From: Flavobacteriales bacterium CG_4_9_14_3_um_filter_40_17
GTDB lineage: Bacteria; Bacteroidota; Bacteroidia; Flavobacteriales; Flavobacteriaceae
Assembly (NCBI GenBank): GCA_002790195.1
Contig: PFUR01000022.1
Location: forward strand, 1 to 61,566
Reading direction: 5' to 3'
DNA: 61,566 nucleotides
The notes under the pieces were generated by a model. That model saw only the letters and a list, made by a program, of their open reading frames with translations. It was not told the origin of the DNA and did no database searches. Shown here one piece after another: positions 52,565-61,566 of this stretch (within the stretch, counting starts at the first letter, position 1; every line of letters starts with the position of its first letter). The position numbers and the translations under genes are program-made.

Positions 52565-53551
52565 ATGAAGAGACTCTACTTTTACACGATTTTTTTCGTA
52601 ACCCTCAACATATTTACCACTAACGGGCAGGCACTTCCGATTACGGAGGCGTTTAACTACGTTGCACCAAGTAATTTGGGCGGGCAAGGCGGTTGGGTGA
52701 ATGTAAACACCGGAGATGAAATAACCGTTCAGGCCGGAAGCCTTTCCTACACAGGCTTGAAATTATCAACTGCGAATTCAGTAGGTTTTGCAGGATCGGG
52801 TTTTGACCCACAATTGCTCTTTGATGCGCAATCCGGCAATACGGTCTATGCTTCCTTTATTTTTCGAGTAACCGATTTGTCAACCCTAACCGACCCCAAC
52901 GGTGGTTATTTCGCCGGTTTTGGGCAAAGCACGACCGTTTTTGGAGGAACCGTTTGGTTGAGGACAGCCGGGGCACAATTTAACATCGGTATTAATAAAG
53001 CAACTTCGGTGGCTGAAAACACTTGGCTACCAACAAATTTTGACACCAACACAGATGTTTTTGTGGTTATTGCTTATGATTTAGCGGTAGGGGAATCGCG
53101 AATTTGGGTCAATCCCGCGGCGGGTGATTTAGAAGCTGTGTCACCTCCAACGCCTGACGGGACAGCCAACCTAAACACAACCCGAACCAGCTTGAGCCGA
53201 TTTTTCCTTCGGCAAGACTCTACTACCGAAACACCCAGCATTGTTTTTGATGAATTGCGGATAGGAACGGATTGGGCATCAGTAACGCCTCAAAATACAG
53301 CTTCCTTGGAAGATAAATTTAAAAATGGATTTGTGGTATTCCCAAATCCTGCAGTGAACGGTTTTGTAAACATAACCTCCGCCTCACAATCTCCCAAAAA
53401 TATTCATGTGTATGATGTGTTAGGAAAACTACTCATCAAACATACCATTTCAAATACAAGGCTTAACATCCAAAACCTGAAAGCCGGTGTTTATATTTTA
53501 AGAGTAGAGCAAGACGGACATACCGAAACCAAAAAACTCGTTATTAGGTAA
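52565..53551 (+). CDS. T9SS-exported protein with C-terminal sorting domain
   Basis: A 328-residue secreted protein. After the signal peptide (MKRLYFYTIFFVTLNIFTTNGQALP) comes a beta-sandwich region (about 30-240, with SFIFRVTDLSTLTDPNGGYFAGFG and FDTNTDVFVVIAYDLAVGESRIWVNP). The final ~75 residues (from FKNGFVVFPNPAVNGFVNITS to ETKKLVIR) are a type A T9SS sorting domain. The N-terminal domain looks like a lectin or laminin-G-like fold found in many flavobacterial surface proteins; no catalytic residues are apparent. It has its own promoter at 52516-52546. A role in surface adhesion or extracellular matrix is inferred. Confidence 0.88.
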   Translation: MKRLYFYTIFFVTLNIFTTNGQALPITEAFNYVAPSNLGGQGGWVNVNTGDEITVQAGSLSYTGLKLSTANSVGFAGSGFDPQLLFDAQSGNTVYASFIFRVTDLSTLTDPNGGYFAGFGQSTTVFGGTVWLRTAGAQFNIGINKATSVAENTWLPTNFDTNTDVFVVIAYDLAVGESRIWVNPAAGDLEAVSPPTPDGTANLNTTRTSLSRFFLRQDSTTETPSIVFDELRIGTDWASVTPQNTASLEDKFKNGFVVFPNPAVNGFVNITSASQSPKNIHVYDVLGKLLIKHTISNTRLNIQNLKAGVYILRVEQDGHTETKKLVIR

Positions 53552-53606
53552 TTGAAAGTTAATCTTTTGATAATGTTTTTTCAAACTTAGCTACCCCTAA
53601 TTTGAT

Positions 53607-53614
53607 TAAGTTTG
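53607..53614 (+). promoter_or_regulatory. Promoter -7 element for the lamin-tail-domain T9SS gene
   Basis: TAAGTTTG matches TAnnTTTG exactly. It overlaps the start of the longer frame at 53602, which supports choosing the ATG at 53650 as the real start. No clear -33 TTG is seen at the exact distance. Confidence 0.55.
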
Positions 53615-53649
53615 TGCTTTATTATAAACACATATTAATACATCAAATT

Positions 53650-55377
53650 ATGAAAAAAATTTACTTGTTACTCTTTTTGCTTTCCGGTACATTCCTCTTC
53701 GCTCAAACCGCGGGAGTGAATGTGTTTATCAATGAAATTCATTATGACAACGCCGGAACTGACACAGGCGAAGGTATTGAAATAGCCGGCCCTGCCGGAA
53801 CGAATTTGATGGGTTGGTCACTTGTCGCCTACAATGGAGGCGGAAATCCAACAGGAGCATCATATGCAACAGTCGTACTTGACGGGAATACCATTCCTAA
53901 TGAGGGCGGTTCCAGTTTTGGAACTTTATTTTTTCCCATTACAGGTTTACAAAACGGCGCACCTGACGGCATAGCACTATTCGACGGAACTAATGTTCAA
54001 TTTCTCAGCTATGAAGGCACACTAACTGCAACAAATGGTCCTGCTATCGGATTGACTTCAACGGATATAGGTGTCAGTGAAACCAATTCAACTCCAGCTG
54101 GACAATCTCTCCAACTCATCGGAACAGGTTCATTAGCATCAGATTTTACCTGGACAGGCCCGGTATCAGAATCACCCGGACTGATTAATGCCAACCAAAC
54201 TTTTAGTGCTACACAAAATCCTTCCATTACCATACTCTCTCCTGTCGATGGAACAGTTTTCCCCCCAAGCACCACAAATGTAAACCTGACCCTCTCCATC
54301 CAAAACTTTGTCGTTGCAACTCCTTCTGCCGGAGACGGGTTCATCAAATACATCGTTGACGGAGGTTCTTCGGTTGATAAATTTGACACCACCCCCATTT
54401 CGTTGACACTCGGCTCCGGCCCGCACACGGTTGACATGGAATTGGTGGACAACGCAGGCGTGCCTTTGTCTCCGCCCGCAATAGCTTCGGTCAATTTTAC
54501 TATAGCTCCTTTAATCCCGATTGCCGACATTGCCACCCTGCGTACTCAACCTACCGGAGCAAGCAACTTTTACCAACTCACCGGAGAAGCCACAGTCACT
54601 TTTGCAGTTGCGGCTAGAAACCAAATTTTTATACAGGATGCCACCGCGGGGATTCTCATAGACGACACATCCAATATCATCACAACGGCTTACGCTCAGG
54701 GAGACGGCATGACCGGGTTGAAAGGGACTTTAAGTGCTTTTAACGGCATTATCCAGTTCTTGCCGATTGAAGACCCGGGAACGCCTTCTTCTACTGGTAA
54801 TACGATTGTTCCACAAGTTATCACAATAGCAGATTTAAACCTAAATTTCAACGCGTTTGAATCACAAGTGGTTAAAATTACAGGCGTTACCATCGATGCA
54901 ACCAATGTTACTTTTACCACCGTGCCCGCTACAAACTACGCCATCAATGTCGGTGCAGATGCTTCTGTCCTTAGAACACAACATCCCGAATCCGGATTAG
55001 AAGGAGTGACAATTCCTGTAACACCGATTGATGTTTTTGGCATCGTATCCGAATTTGCCACAGCATCTCAATTATTCCCGTTTTTTGATTTTGTAAACAA
55101 TCCGCCACCTGCACTGCTATCAACAGATGATTTTGGGTTCAACAGGGATTCTTTCAAAATCTATCCAAACCCTGCAAACAATGGTGTTGTCAATATTGTT
55201 TCTGCTCAAAACGGCAGCAAGACAGTCGTCGTATATGACATACTCGGCAAACAAATGTTACGCACCCAACTCAACGGCACAGCCCTCGATGTGAGCCAAC
55301 TCAACAACGGGATTTACATCCTGAAAATTGAAGAAGACGGCAAAACAACCAGCAAAAAACTGATTGTTCAGAAATAA
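53650..55377 (+). CDS. T9SS-exported protein with lamin-tail-like and OB-fold-like domains
   Basis: A 575-residue secreted protein. After the signal peptide (MKKIYLLLFLLSGTFLFAQ) a lamin-tail-like domain follows (VFINEIHYDNAGTDTGEGIEIAGPAG, about 22-170), usual next to extracellular nucleases. Then an Ig/cadherin-like segment (about 185-290) and a region like the DUF5689/OB-fold domain of secreted nucleases (NQIFIQDATAGILIDD, about 290-470). The last ~75 residues are a T9SS type A sorting domain (FKIYPNPANNGVVNIVSA to KKLIVQK). No nuclease active site is seen. A terminator follows at 55400-55427. The start at 53650 is chosen because a promoter covers the upstream start. Confidence 0.87.
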   Translation: MKKIYLLLFLLSGTFLFAQTAGVNVFINEIHYDNAGTDTGEGIEIAGPAGTNLMGWSLVAYNGGGNPTGASYATVVLDGNTIPNEGGSSFGTLFFPITGLQNGAPDGIALFDGTNVQFLSYEGTLTATNGPAIGLTSTDIGVSETNSTPAGQSLQLIGTGSLASDFTWTGPVSESPGLINANQTFSATQNPSITILSPVDGTVFPPSTTNVNLTLSIQNFVVATPSAGDGFIKYIVDGGSSVDKFDTTPISLTLGSGPHTVDMELVDNAGVPLSPPAIASVNFTIAPLIPIADIATLRTQPTGASNFYQLTGEATVTFAVAARNQIFIQDATAGILIDDTSNIITTAYAQGDGMTGLKGTLSAFNGIIQFLPIEDPGTPSSTGNTIVPQVITIADLNLNFNAFESQVVKITGVTIDATNVTFTTVPATNYAINVGADASVLRTQHPESGLEGVTIPVTPIDVFGIVSEFATASQLFPFFDFVNNPPPALLSTDDFGFNRDSFKIYPNPANNGVVNIVSAQNGSKTVVVYDILGKQMLRTQLNGTALDVSQLNNGIYILKIEEDGKTTSKKLIVQK

Positions 55378-55399
55378 TAAACTGTTCTTTTAAGGATCC

Positions 55400-55427
55400 A
55401 AACCCGCTTTTACAGCGGGTTTTTTCA
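55400..55427 (+). terminator. Intrinsic terminator after the lamin-tail-like gene
   Basis: AAACCCGCT, loop TTTAC, AGCGGGTTT followed by TTTTCATTTT: a 9-bp GC-containing stem with a T-run, 23 bases after the stop at 55377. Confidence 0.85.
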
Positions 55428-55528
55428 TTTTAAAAAGTTGGTTTGACAAATATTTTTCAAAAAAAAATATCACCTATTTTTTAACAGAATAACTGTATCT
55501 TAGCTTCTAATTTTTTTTTAAAATCGCG

Positions 55529-57019
55529 ATGCGCCTTATCAAAAACACTTTGTTGCTTTTCAGTTTATTGGGTTTGATGTCTTTGGGATTCAGCCAAACC
55601 ATTCCTGCCCCAAAAAAGTTTGTCACCAACCACGTCTGGACGGATAACGGGAAAAATTTCACCTACAGGGCGGTGGCACAAGAAACCCTCCTTAAAAACA
55701 AGGTAGGCGACACCACGGCAGCACTTTGGAACGTATCTTATTTGAAAACAGATACGCAAGCTGCACAACGCCCCGTCACTTTTGTGTTCAACGGCGGTCC
55801 GGGTTCGGCTTCTGTTTGGCTACATTTCGGATTTCTAGGGCCTAAAGTTGTACAAGTGGATTCGGACGCAAATTCCGATGACGGTGCTCCACCTTATGGC
55901 GTGGTTGACAATCGCGGTTTTTTAATCAATCAAACCGATTTGGTTTTTATCGACCCGATTGGCGTTGGCTACAGCCGCGTTTTGGGCAAAGGAAAGGGAG
56001 AGGATTTTTGGGGATTGAACGAAGATGCGGCTTCCGTGGCGCAATTTATCCGCACTTGGATAACCGAAAACAAGCGTTGGGCTTCGCCAAAATATTTGAT
56101 TGGCGAAAGTTTCGGCACCATGCGTGCAGCAGCAGTTGCAAAGGCTTTAGAAGAAGATGGGCAAGATGTCGCACTCAACGGCTTGATTTTGATATCGCAA
56201 GCACTCGATTATGCAGGTTCGACTTCGGTGGATGACAACATTGTTTCGTATGCGACTTATTTTCCCTCGATGGCTGCCACGGCTCAGTATCACAAAAAAG
56301 CGGGAGCCGGAAAATCGGTGGAAGAATTTACTTCCGAAGCGCGCCAGTTTGTTTATGACACTTATCTGCCTGCCTTGTATAAAGGGAATAAGCTGACGGA
56401 AGCCGAACGAAAGAGCATCTCCCAAAAAATGGCTTACTTCTTGGGACTTTCCGAGTCGTATATCTTACAATCAAATTTACGAGTGTTGGTTCCTCGTTTT
56501 CAGAAAGAATTGCTCCGCAATGAAGGTTTGACTTTGGGCAGATTGGATGCGCGTTTCAAAGGAGAAGAAGCCGACCAAGTTTCCGAAAGACCCACGCTCG
56601 GTGACGCATCCGACTATCAAATCGGCGCAGCTTATACGGCGGTTGCGAACAGCTATTTCGCCGATGATTTGCAGGTCTTCATGGACAGGCCTTACCTGAC
56701 CGGAAATGATGAAGTGGGTGAAAAATGGCGTTGGCGCGATGTGCCTGAAGGACAATATTGGGAACCGATGTTTGCTAACGTTACCCACAGGCTGAGCAAC
56801 GCCATGCGGCGAAACACCCAACTCAAAGTGATGGTGGCTTGTGGTTATTATGATTTGATTACACCCTTTTTTGATGCCGAATACACCTTTTCGAGAAACG
56901 GGTTTCCCAAGGAGCGTATCGAGTTAAAATACTTCCCATCCGGCCGCATGGTTTACAATCACCATCCCGATTTTGAGCAGTTGGCGAAAGATATCAAAGC
57001 GTTTATAGGAGAGAATTAA
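55529..57019 (+). CDS. Serine carboxypeptidase (peptidase family S10)-like exported enzyme
   Basis: A 496-residue exported enzyme of the alpha/beta-hydrolase S10 family. Signal peptide (about 1-22) then VFNGGPGSASVWLHFGFLGP, the S10 oxyanion/substrate loop, and the nucleophile S194 in LIGESFGTMRA. A C-terminal Asp in VMVACGYYDLITPFF and His in GRMVYNHHPDFEQ complete the triad. Bacterial S10 members remove C-terminal residues or act as acyl hydrolases; the substrate is unknown. It carries no T9SS tail, so it is probably periplasmic. It overlaps the convergent FGase-like gene by 4 bases. Confidence 0.88.
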   Translation: MRLIKNTLLLFSLLGLMSLGFSQTIPAPKKFVTNHVWTDNGKNFTYRAVAQETLLKNKVGDTTAALWNVSYLKTDTQAAQRPVTFVFNGGPGSASVWLHFGFLGPKVVQVDSDANSDDGAPPYGVVDNRGFLINQTDLVFIDPIGVGYSRVLGKGKGEDFWGLNEDAASVAQFIRTWITENKRWASPKYLIGESFGTMRAAAVAKALEEDGQDVALNGLILISQALDYAGSTSVDDNIVSYATYFPSMAATAQYHKKAGAGKSVEEFTSEARQFVYDTYLPALYKGNKLTEAERKSISQKMAYFLGLSESYILQSNLRVLVPRFQKELLRNEGLTLGRLDARFKGEEADQVSERPTLGDASDYQIGAAYTAVANSYFADDLQVFMDRPYLTGNDEVGEKWRWRDVPEGQYWEPMFANVTHRLSNAMRRNTQLKVMVACGYYDLITPFFDAEYTFSRNGFPKERIELKYFPSGRMVYNHHPDFEQLAKDIKAFIGEN

Positions 57020-58581
57020 TTTTTCAAAATCATTTTTCTCGCGATTGCAATGTCGTTATCATCGTAAAAAACCATAATATAATTCCCTCGATACAAACCT
57101 TTTACATCAACCTGCCCTTCAACCGTGTTTGACAGGTTTTGTGCATGAAACCGTTGCCCCAATAGATTGAAAATCTCTACGCGCGACACTTGTTTTGGGA
57201 AAATATAATGAACCACATCCGTGGCGGGATTCGGAAATATTTTAAAGGATTTTCTTTCCAATTCATTGTCCTTCACGCTCAAGGTGTTGTTATTAATCTC
57301 TATGGTTTGAGCTGTTTTATAGAGGTTGCATCCCACCGTGTATGTTACCGTGTATGTCGCATCAGCAGAATTTGTGACATCAATTGCGCCTGTACTCGAA
57401 TTGATGACAAGTCCGGCGGGTGTGCTGGTAAATGCCCCCGCGGATGAACCCGTGATGGTGGGTGTAGCGGTTGGTGTTACGCTTCCGTCAAAGGTTGTGG
57501 AACTGTAAGTAAATGCTGAATAATCGTTGTAGTGCGTATCGATATAATTGACCAAAACACTCCCGTAGTCGATTGCAAATTGGAATAAAGTTGCCGTTCT
57601 TGCGTCATAAGGTGAGCCCATATCACGTACTCTTCGGTTCACTTCGGTCATGATACCATCGACATGACCTCCGCCGCCTTTGCCATCGCTGGCGGCAGGA
57701 CCAGAACCGTGTCGCTCACTGTCATAGAAAAATCCATCAAAATAGGCATTGCTGTCCGGATGCATGTCGTCACAACTGGTTGAACCACCGTCAAAATTAC
57801 TCGGGATGGCTCTGTAACCTTTGACTCTGCCACAACCGCTAAAACCTAATCCGGCATACGAAGTATTGCTGTGGTTTTGGAATAAAGCACCCAAACTGCT
57901 GTTTCCTCTCATCAATTGTTCAGCTGTCAGGTTGTTGAGGTTGTCGGCAATCAGGTTTGCAATATTGGTCTGGCTGGCATTTACCGTGTTCAAGTTGGTG
58001 CCGTTCATGGCAGTTGCCGTTATCCGATAACCAATCTCAATTCTAGGGATGGCATGGCTCTGTCCGTGCAAATCAATATACAATCCTTTACCATAGGTAT
58101 TCTCAACATCCGCACTTGCCATATCGATAAATCGATGGTACTCGTTAAAGTAAAACTGCGCATCGGCATCTCCACAAGCCGCTTCGCTGATGATTCGGTT
58201 AGGATCGAGTTTGGTACGGTGCAAATTATTTATAATCACATGTGCATAACAACCAGTTGCATCAAAAATCGCTTTCTGTATTTTTCGGATGAGCACATCG
58301 GTGTTGTCATCCATTTCTACTGTTCCACAGCTTCTGTCCGGCAATGTAGGGTCGTTGTCGGGGAAGTTTGTTGAAACGGGCGTACCGCTTGCGTTCTCCC
58401 GAAAAGCTGTGAGCCCGGAAAGTTTCAAGCCACCGTGCGGTGCAGAAATGATGATGGGAAGATTGCCTGGAATGTATTCGATATATTGCTTCCCGCTGGT
58501 GTCAAACATGGGTATACCTGGCGTTTGGGAAATCGATACAAGGCTATAAAAAAAGACCATCAAGGTAAATAGAGTTTTCAT
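57016..58581 (-). CDS. T9SS-exported N-formylglutamate amidohydrolase-like protein
   Basis: A 521-residue secreted protein. After the signal peptide (about 1-19), residues 30-345 resemble N-formylglutamate amidohydrolases: PIIISAPHGGLKLSGL (first metal/His motif), NNLHRTKLDPNRI and LYIDLHGQSH. An Ig-like linker follows (about 365-430), then a T9SS sorting domain in the last ~80 residues (FKIFPNPATDVVHYIFPKQ to ARKMILKN). FGase normally acts in the cytoplasm in histidine breakdown, so an exported version must work on another amide or peptide substrate. It is convergent with the S10 gene and divergent from the large surface protein. Confidence 0.83.
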   Translation of the reverse strand: MKTLFTLMVFFYSLVSISQTPGIPMFDTSGKQYIEYIPGNLPIIISAPHGGLKLSGLTAFRENASGTPVSTNFPDNDPTLPDRSCGTVEMDDNTDVLIRKIQKAIFDATGCYAHVIINNLHRTKLDPNRIISEAACGDADAQFYFNEYHRFIDMASADVENTYGKGLYIDLHGQSHAIPRIEIGYRITATAMNGTNLNTVNASQTNIANLIADNLNNLTAEQLMRGNSSLGALFQNHSNTSYAGLGFSGCGRVKGYRAIPSNFDGGSTSCDDMHPDSNAYFDGFFYDSERHGSGPAASDGKGGGGHVDGIMTEVNRRVRDMGSPYDARTATLFQFAIDYGSVLVNYIDTHYNDYSAFTYSSTTFDGSVTPTATPTITGSSAGAFTSTPAGLVINSSTGAIDVTNSADATYTVTYTVGCNLYKTAQTIEINNNTLSVKDNELERKSFKIFPNPATDVVHYIFPKQVSRVEIFNLLGQRFHAQNLSNTVEGQVDVKGLYRGNYIMVFYDDNDIAIARKMILKN

Positions 58582-58755
58582 GCGTATTGTTTAGGTTATT
58601 TAGTTGTTGCAAATCTAATTTATTTTAAAATAAGACAACAGTTTTTTAAAAAAAACCATTCATCGATAAAATTTGGACTTACATCGAAAACATACAGATT
58701 TAATGTTAAAATTACTCAGACGCATCGTAAATTTGTTAAATTCAAATTTCTTTAA

Positions 58756-61566
58756 ATGCCTCGAATTATGAATAATGAACTACTCTTTTTATTCAAAAAA
58801 TATTTTTTAATCCTATTTTTTTCATTCGGTTTTGTTGGCGTTAAAGCCCAATCCGGACCGGGAAATGTTTCGGCGAACCTACAGCTTTGGATGCGTGCGG
58901 ATAAAGGTTTGACGCTTACCGGCACAGCTGTTGATTCTTGGAAAGACCAATCTACTAACGGATTTACGGGTAACTCTCAAGGTACTGGAAAAGCGCAACT
59001 GATATCATCCGGACTAAATTTTAACCCCTCCTTACGCTTCTCCGGAAATGCTTTTTACAATCTCGGAAACCCGGCAGCGCTTAACATACAGCCTACATTG
59101 CAAGAAATGACAATCTTTTCAGCCGTGGTAACAAACGCGCCAAATACTGGAACTACTGGAACAGTTATTTCAAGAGCTACCAACAATAACGGGAGAAGTT
59201 ATCAACTTTGGTTTGGAGCAACTGACAGGGTTTTGCATCACACCTTAGGAAGAAACCCATCAGGGAGTCAGGCAGTACGCTGGGGGACTATTTATGCGTT
59301 GAAAGAACCCAAAATAACCAGCGGAGTTGTTTCTAATACGGGAAATAATCTTACCCGCCTCGCACCATTTATGAACGGTGTGCTTGACCCCGCCGATAGA
59401 AACGATGGAACAGACACAGGTGACTCAGATGTAGATGTATTGATTGGCGCAAGAAGAGATTTTAATAATACGGGTTCGGGATTTCGATATTCAGGCGATA
59501 TGGCCGAAATAATCATTTACAACAGGGCTTTAAGTACGCTTGAACGCAACAAAGTAGAAACGTACTTAGCCATCAAATACGGCATCACTTTAGGATTTAA
59601 CGATTCCAATTGGTGTACATCTTGCCCGGCGGGTACTCAACTTACACCTACCGGCTACGCAGGTACAAGCAATAATTACATCGCATCCAATGGAAACATA
59701 CTTTGGAATGGCGTTGCCAATGCGGGTTTTGGATTTAACGTTTTCGGTATTGCCAGAGATGATCAATCAGATTTATTGCAGCTTAAATCCAGGAGTGTAA
59801 ACGTTGAGGAAGTTACGAGCTTGCCATCACTTTTAGTTATGGAGAGTGAAGTGGGGAGTTTATCTACAGATTTGAGTTATCTTTTAGTTGGGAGAAATAA
59901 TGGGACAGTAACACTCACAGGTACTGCACCACAAAGGGTAACCGACCAGTTAAGCAGGGTTTGGAAAGCGCGGGAAAGTACGAATGACGTAGGAACTGTC
60001 AAACTGAGCTTCGAGTTAAAAAACCACGTTTTAGCCAACGAAGGTCAATTGCAACTCATTGTTGCTGACAATACTTCCTTAACCAACTACAAAAACTACG
60101 AAGGCACCTACAATGCGGCCACGCAAGTTTTGAGTTTTACAGGTATCAACCTGAAAGACAACGAATATTTTACCTTGGGACATGTGCAAGAACTCAATAG
60201 CTCCTATCATTTCGATTTTAACGGCTCCACGGAATACATCGAAGAAGAAGGCGTTTCGCTTTCCGGATTGTCCGGCTCAACATTGATGGCTTGGGTAAAA
60301 TTAGGGGCTTCTTATGCTGCCGAAGGGCTTGTGTTGGGACAAGATAATTTCAACATGCGCATCTTGGGCACCAAAGTTCTTCGGGTGCAGTACAACGGGA
60401 TCAACGTAAACGCTTCTTCCGGATTTAACCTTACCGAAGGCGTTTGGACGCATATCGCTGCCGTTTACAACGGTGCTGACCCTGTAAAAACAGTCAAACT
60501 CTACATCAACGGCATCGAACGCGGTTCGGTGGCATCTGCGGCAACACTCAATGCCAGCACAAATAATCTCATTCGTATTGGCAGAAACCCGACAGGTACC
60601 AATTTATATTTCAAAGGTTCGATTGACGAGGCCAGAGTTTTCAATGTGGCATTGACCGAAGAACAACTTCGTCAAACCATTTATCAGGAAATTCAAGCTA
60701 ATGGAGCCAACACAAGTGGAAAAATCATTCCTTTCGATATTGGAACCACACCTACTAGCACAGTAGTGCCGTGGAATCAGTTGTTGGTTTACCATAACAT
60801 GTCACAAATCAAAGGCAATTGCCTGATAGACAAGTCTATTTCTCCAAAAATAGCGAGAATATACGGAATTCCAAATTCCTCCATCAAAACACAAACGGCT
60901 CCTATGCCATTTGTAACAACAAAAAGTGGCTTGTTGGATGTTGCCATTGATAGCCCTGCCAACGGGGTAAAAGGTACAGATGCAACAACCAAAGATTGGT
61001 CTATTGTGCAAATCAAGCACACAGGGGTTTCTTACAATGCATCACAAACGCATTTAGGTTTAATAGTTGATAAACAAGACGCTACAAGCAACCCGATAAC
61101 TTATACCATCAACGGCGATACACCTTTGTTCGTGACTTGGTATCTCAATCTCAACGGAAAAATTGACTTAACTGGAAGATCACAACTCATACAAACACTT
61201 GGAAGTGTGTTGGCATCAACAAGCGAAGGTACGTTAGAACGCGACCAACAAGGAACTGTTGATATTTACAAATACAACTATTGGTCTTCACCCGTTGGAA
61301 CTTCAAATAATACAACCAACAACAATACCTATACGCTCAACGATGTTTTTAAAGACGGTACCAATCCGGCCAGCCCTGTAAACATCAACTGGACTACATC
61401 TTTAGATGGTACTCCCGGCCCGCCCATCCGCATCAGTACACGCTGGGCTTACAAATTTGAAAATGCCGGAAACGACATCGCCAATTGGGTTTCTATCGGC
61501 TCAACCGGAGCGGTGAAAGCGGGGCAAGGCTACATCCACAAGGGATCGGGAGCCGGAACTGCACGG
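58756..61566 (+). CDS. Large surface protein with LamG-like domains (cut by window end)
   Basis: An open frame of 937 codons runs to the last base without a stop, so the C-terminus is missing. The signal peptide (about 1-30, LFLFKKYFLILFFSFGFVGVKAQ) is followed by a LamG-like sandwich (VSANLQLWMRADKGLTL ... YSGDMAEIIIYNRAL ... ERNKVETYLAIKYGITL, about 36-280). A region with VTDQLSRVWKARES follows, and a second LamG/concanavalin-like domain lies at about 482-632 (FDFNGSTEYIEEEG ... LYINGIERGS ... RIGRNPTG). The rest looks like adhesin beta domains. A T9SS tail is expected beyond the window. The alternative start is the ATG at 58768. Confidence 0.85.
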   Translation, partial: MPRIMNNELLFLFKKYFLILFFSFGFVGVKAQSGPGNVSANLQLWMRADKGLTLTGTAVDSWKDQSTNGFTGNSQGTGKAQLISSGLNFNPSLRFSGNAFYNLGNPAALNIQPTLQEMTIFSAVVTNAPNTGTTGTVISRATNNNGRSYQLWFGATDRVLHHTLGRNPSGSQAVRWGTIYALKEPKITSGVVSNTGNNLTRLAPFMNGVLDPADRNDGTDTGDSDVDVLIGARRDFNNTGSGFRYSGDMAEIIIYNRALSTLERNKVETYLAIKYGITLGFNDSNWCTSCPAGTQLTPTGYAGTSNNYIASNGNILWNGVANAGFGFNVFGIARDDQSDLLQLKSRSVNVEEVTSLPSLLVMESEVGSLSTDLSYLLVGRNNGTVTLTGTAPQRVTDQLSRVWKARESTNDVGTVKLSFELKNHVLANEGQLQLIVADNTSLTNYKNYEGTYNAATQVLSFTGINLKDNEYFTLGHVQELNSSYHFDFNGSTEYIEEEGVSLSGLSGSTLMAWVKLGASYAAEGLVLGQDNFNMRILGTKVLRVQYNGINVNASSGFNLTEGVWTHIAAVYNGADPVKTVKLYINGIERGSVASAATLNASTNNLIRIGRNPTGTNLYFKGSIDEARVFNVALTEEQLRQTIYQEIQANGANTSGKIIPFDIGTTPTSTVVPWNQLLVYHNMSQIKGNCLIDKSISPKIARIYGIPNSSIKTQTAPMPFVTTKSGLLDVAIDSPANGVKGTDATTKDWSIVQIKHTGVSYNASQTHLGLIVDKQDATSNPITYTINGDTPLFVTWYLNLNGKIDLTGRSQLIQTLGSVLASTSEGTLERDQQGTVDIYKYNYWSSPVGTSNNTTNNNTYTLNDVFKDGTNPASPVNINWTTSLDGTPGPPIRISTRWAYKFENAGNDIANWVSIGSTGAVKAGQGYIHKGSGAGTAR

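Noticed and set aside
1-61566. tRNA or rRNA genes, integrase, phage or plasmid functions
   Set aside because: None were recognised on either strand.

Overview
The window looks like a stretch of chromosome from a member of the Bacteroidota, most likely class Flavobacteriia (my inference). Supporting signs are several secreted proteins with a type IX secretion (T9SS) C-terminal sorting domain, a PorP/SprF-type protein, many promoters of the Bacteroidota form TAnnTTTG, almost no Shine-Dalgarno motifs, Kdo (LPS) synthesis genes, and families typical of the phylum (DUF5686, SbsA-type Ig lipoprotein, bacterial GH3, tandem-Nfu_N NifU protein). The base composition is moderately AT-rich. I see no tRNA, rRNA, CRISPR array, prophage or intact insertion sequence.

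Layout. 1-7.5 kb: end of a purine nucleoside phosphorylase, a fatty acid hydroxylase-superfamily membrane protein, a structured intergenic repeat, S1/P1 nuclease, amidohydrolase, gamma-carbonic anhydrase-like protein, PorP/SprF, Nfu-type Fe-S scaffold, DoxX and a remnant of an outer-membrane receptor. 7.5-16.2 kb: ALDH7-type aldehyde dehydrogenase, JmjC/cupin-like protein, DUF2797, GH3, DUF5686 outer-membrane protein and pyruvate dehydrogenase E1 beta. 16.4-23.6 kb: etfB-etfA, a BFN-UVR protein, a NupC transporter with a periplasmic extension, thyA, a class V aminotransferase, a 2TM protein and folA. 23.7-27.2 kb: a Kdo cluster, kdsB - kdsA - transaldolase-like/CBS fusion - kdsC-like phosphatase. 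27.2-37.7 kb: a frameshifted lipoprotein gene, Gfo/Idh/MocA oxidoreductase, lipoproteins, nitrilase-family amidase, a two-component system, a glycosyltransferase, trmB, a LysE-like protein and an alkyltransferase-like protein. 37.8-40.9 kb: an arsenic operon arsR-arsM-arsC-acr3. 40.9-52.5 kb: an FG-GAP/ASPIC protein, membrane proteins, deoxynucleoside kinase, glpD-glpK, OsmC, DoxX, asd and a BioF-like synthase. 52.5-61.6 kb: a run of exported proteins, three of them with recognisable T9SS tails, ending in a large surface protein cut by the window edge.

How the genes work together. The Kdo cluster would make CMP-Kdo for lipid A-core assembly. It lacks the SIS-type arabinose-5-phosphate isomerase (KdsD), and in its place sits a class I aldolase-like domain fused to a KdsD-like CBS pair. 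The aldolase keeps the Schiff-base lysine but has changed several hallmark residues (TTNP to TTTP). I regard this as the best candidate in the window for an undescribed system: an alternative, CBS-regulated supply of arabinose 5-phosphate. The arsenic operon is complete (sensor, methylation, reduction, efflux). ThyA, FolA and the deoxynucleoside kinase all serve dTMP and dNTP supply. The etf pair, PdhB and GlpD/GlpK serve central carbon and electron flow.

All functions are assigned by reading protein sequence and motifs from memory of the families; no database search was run.
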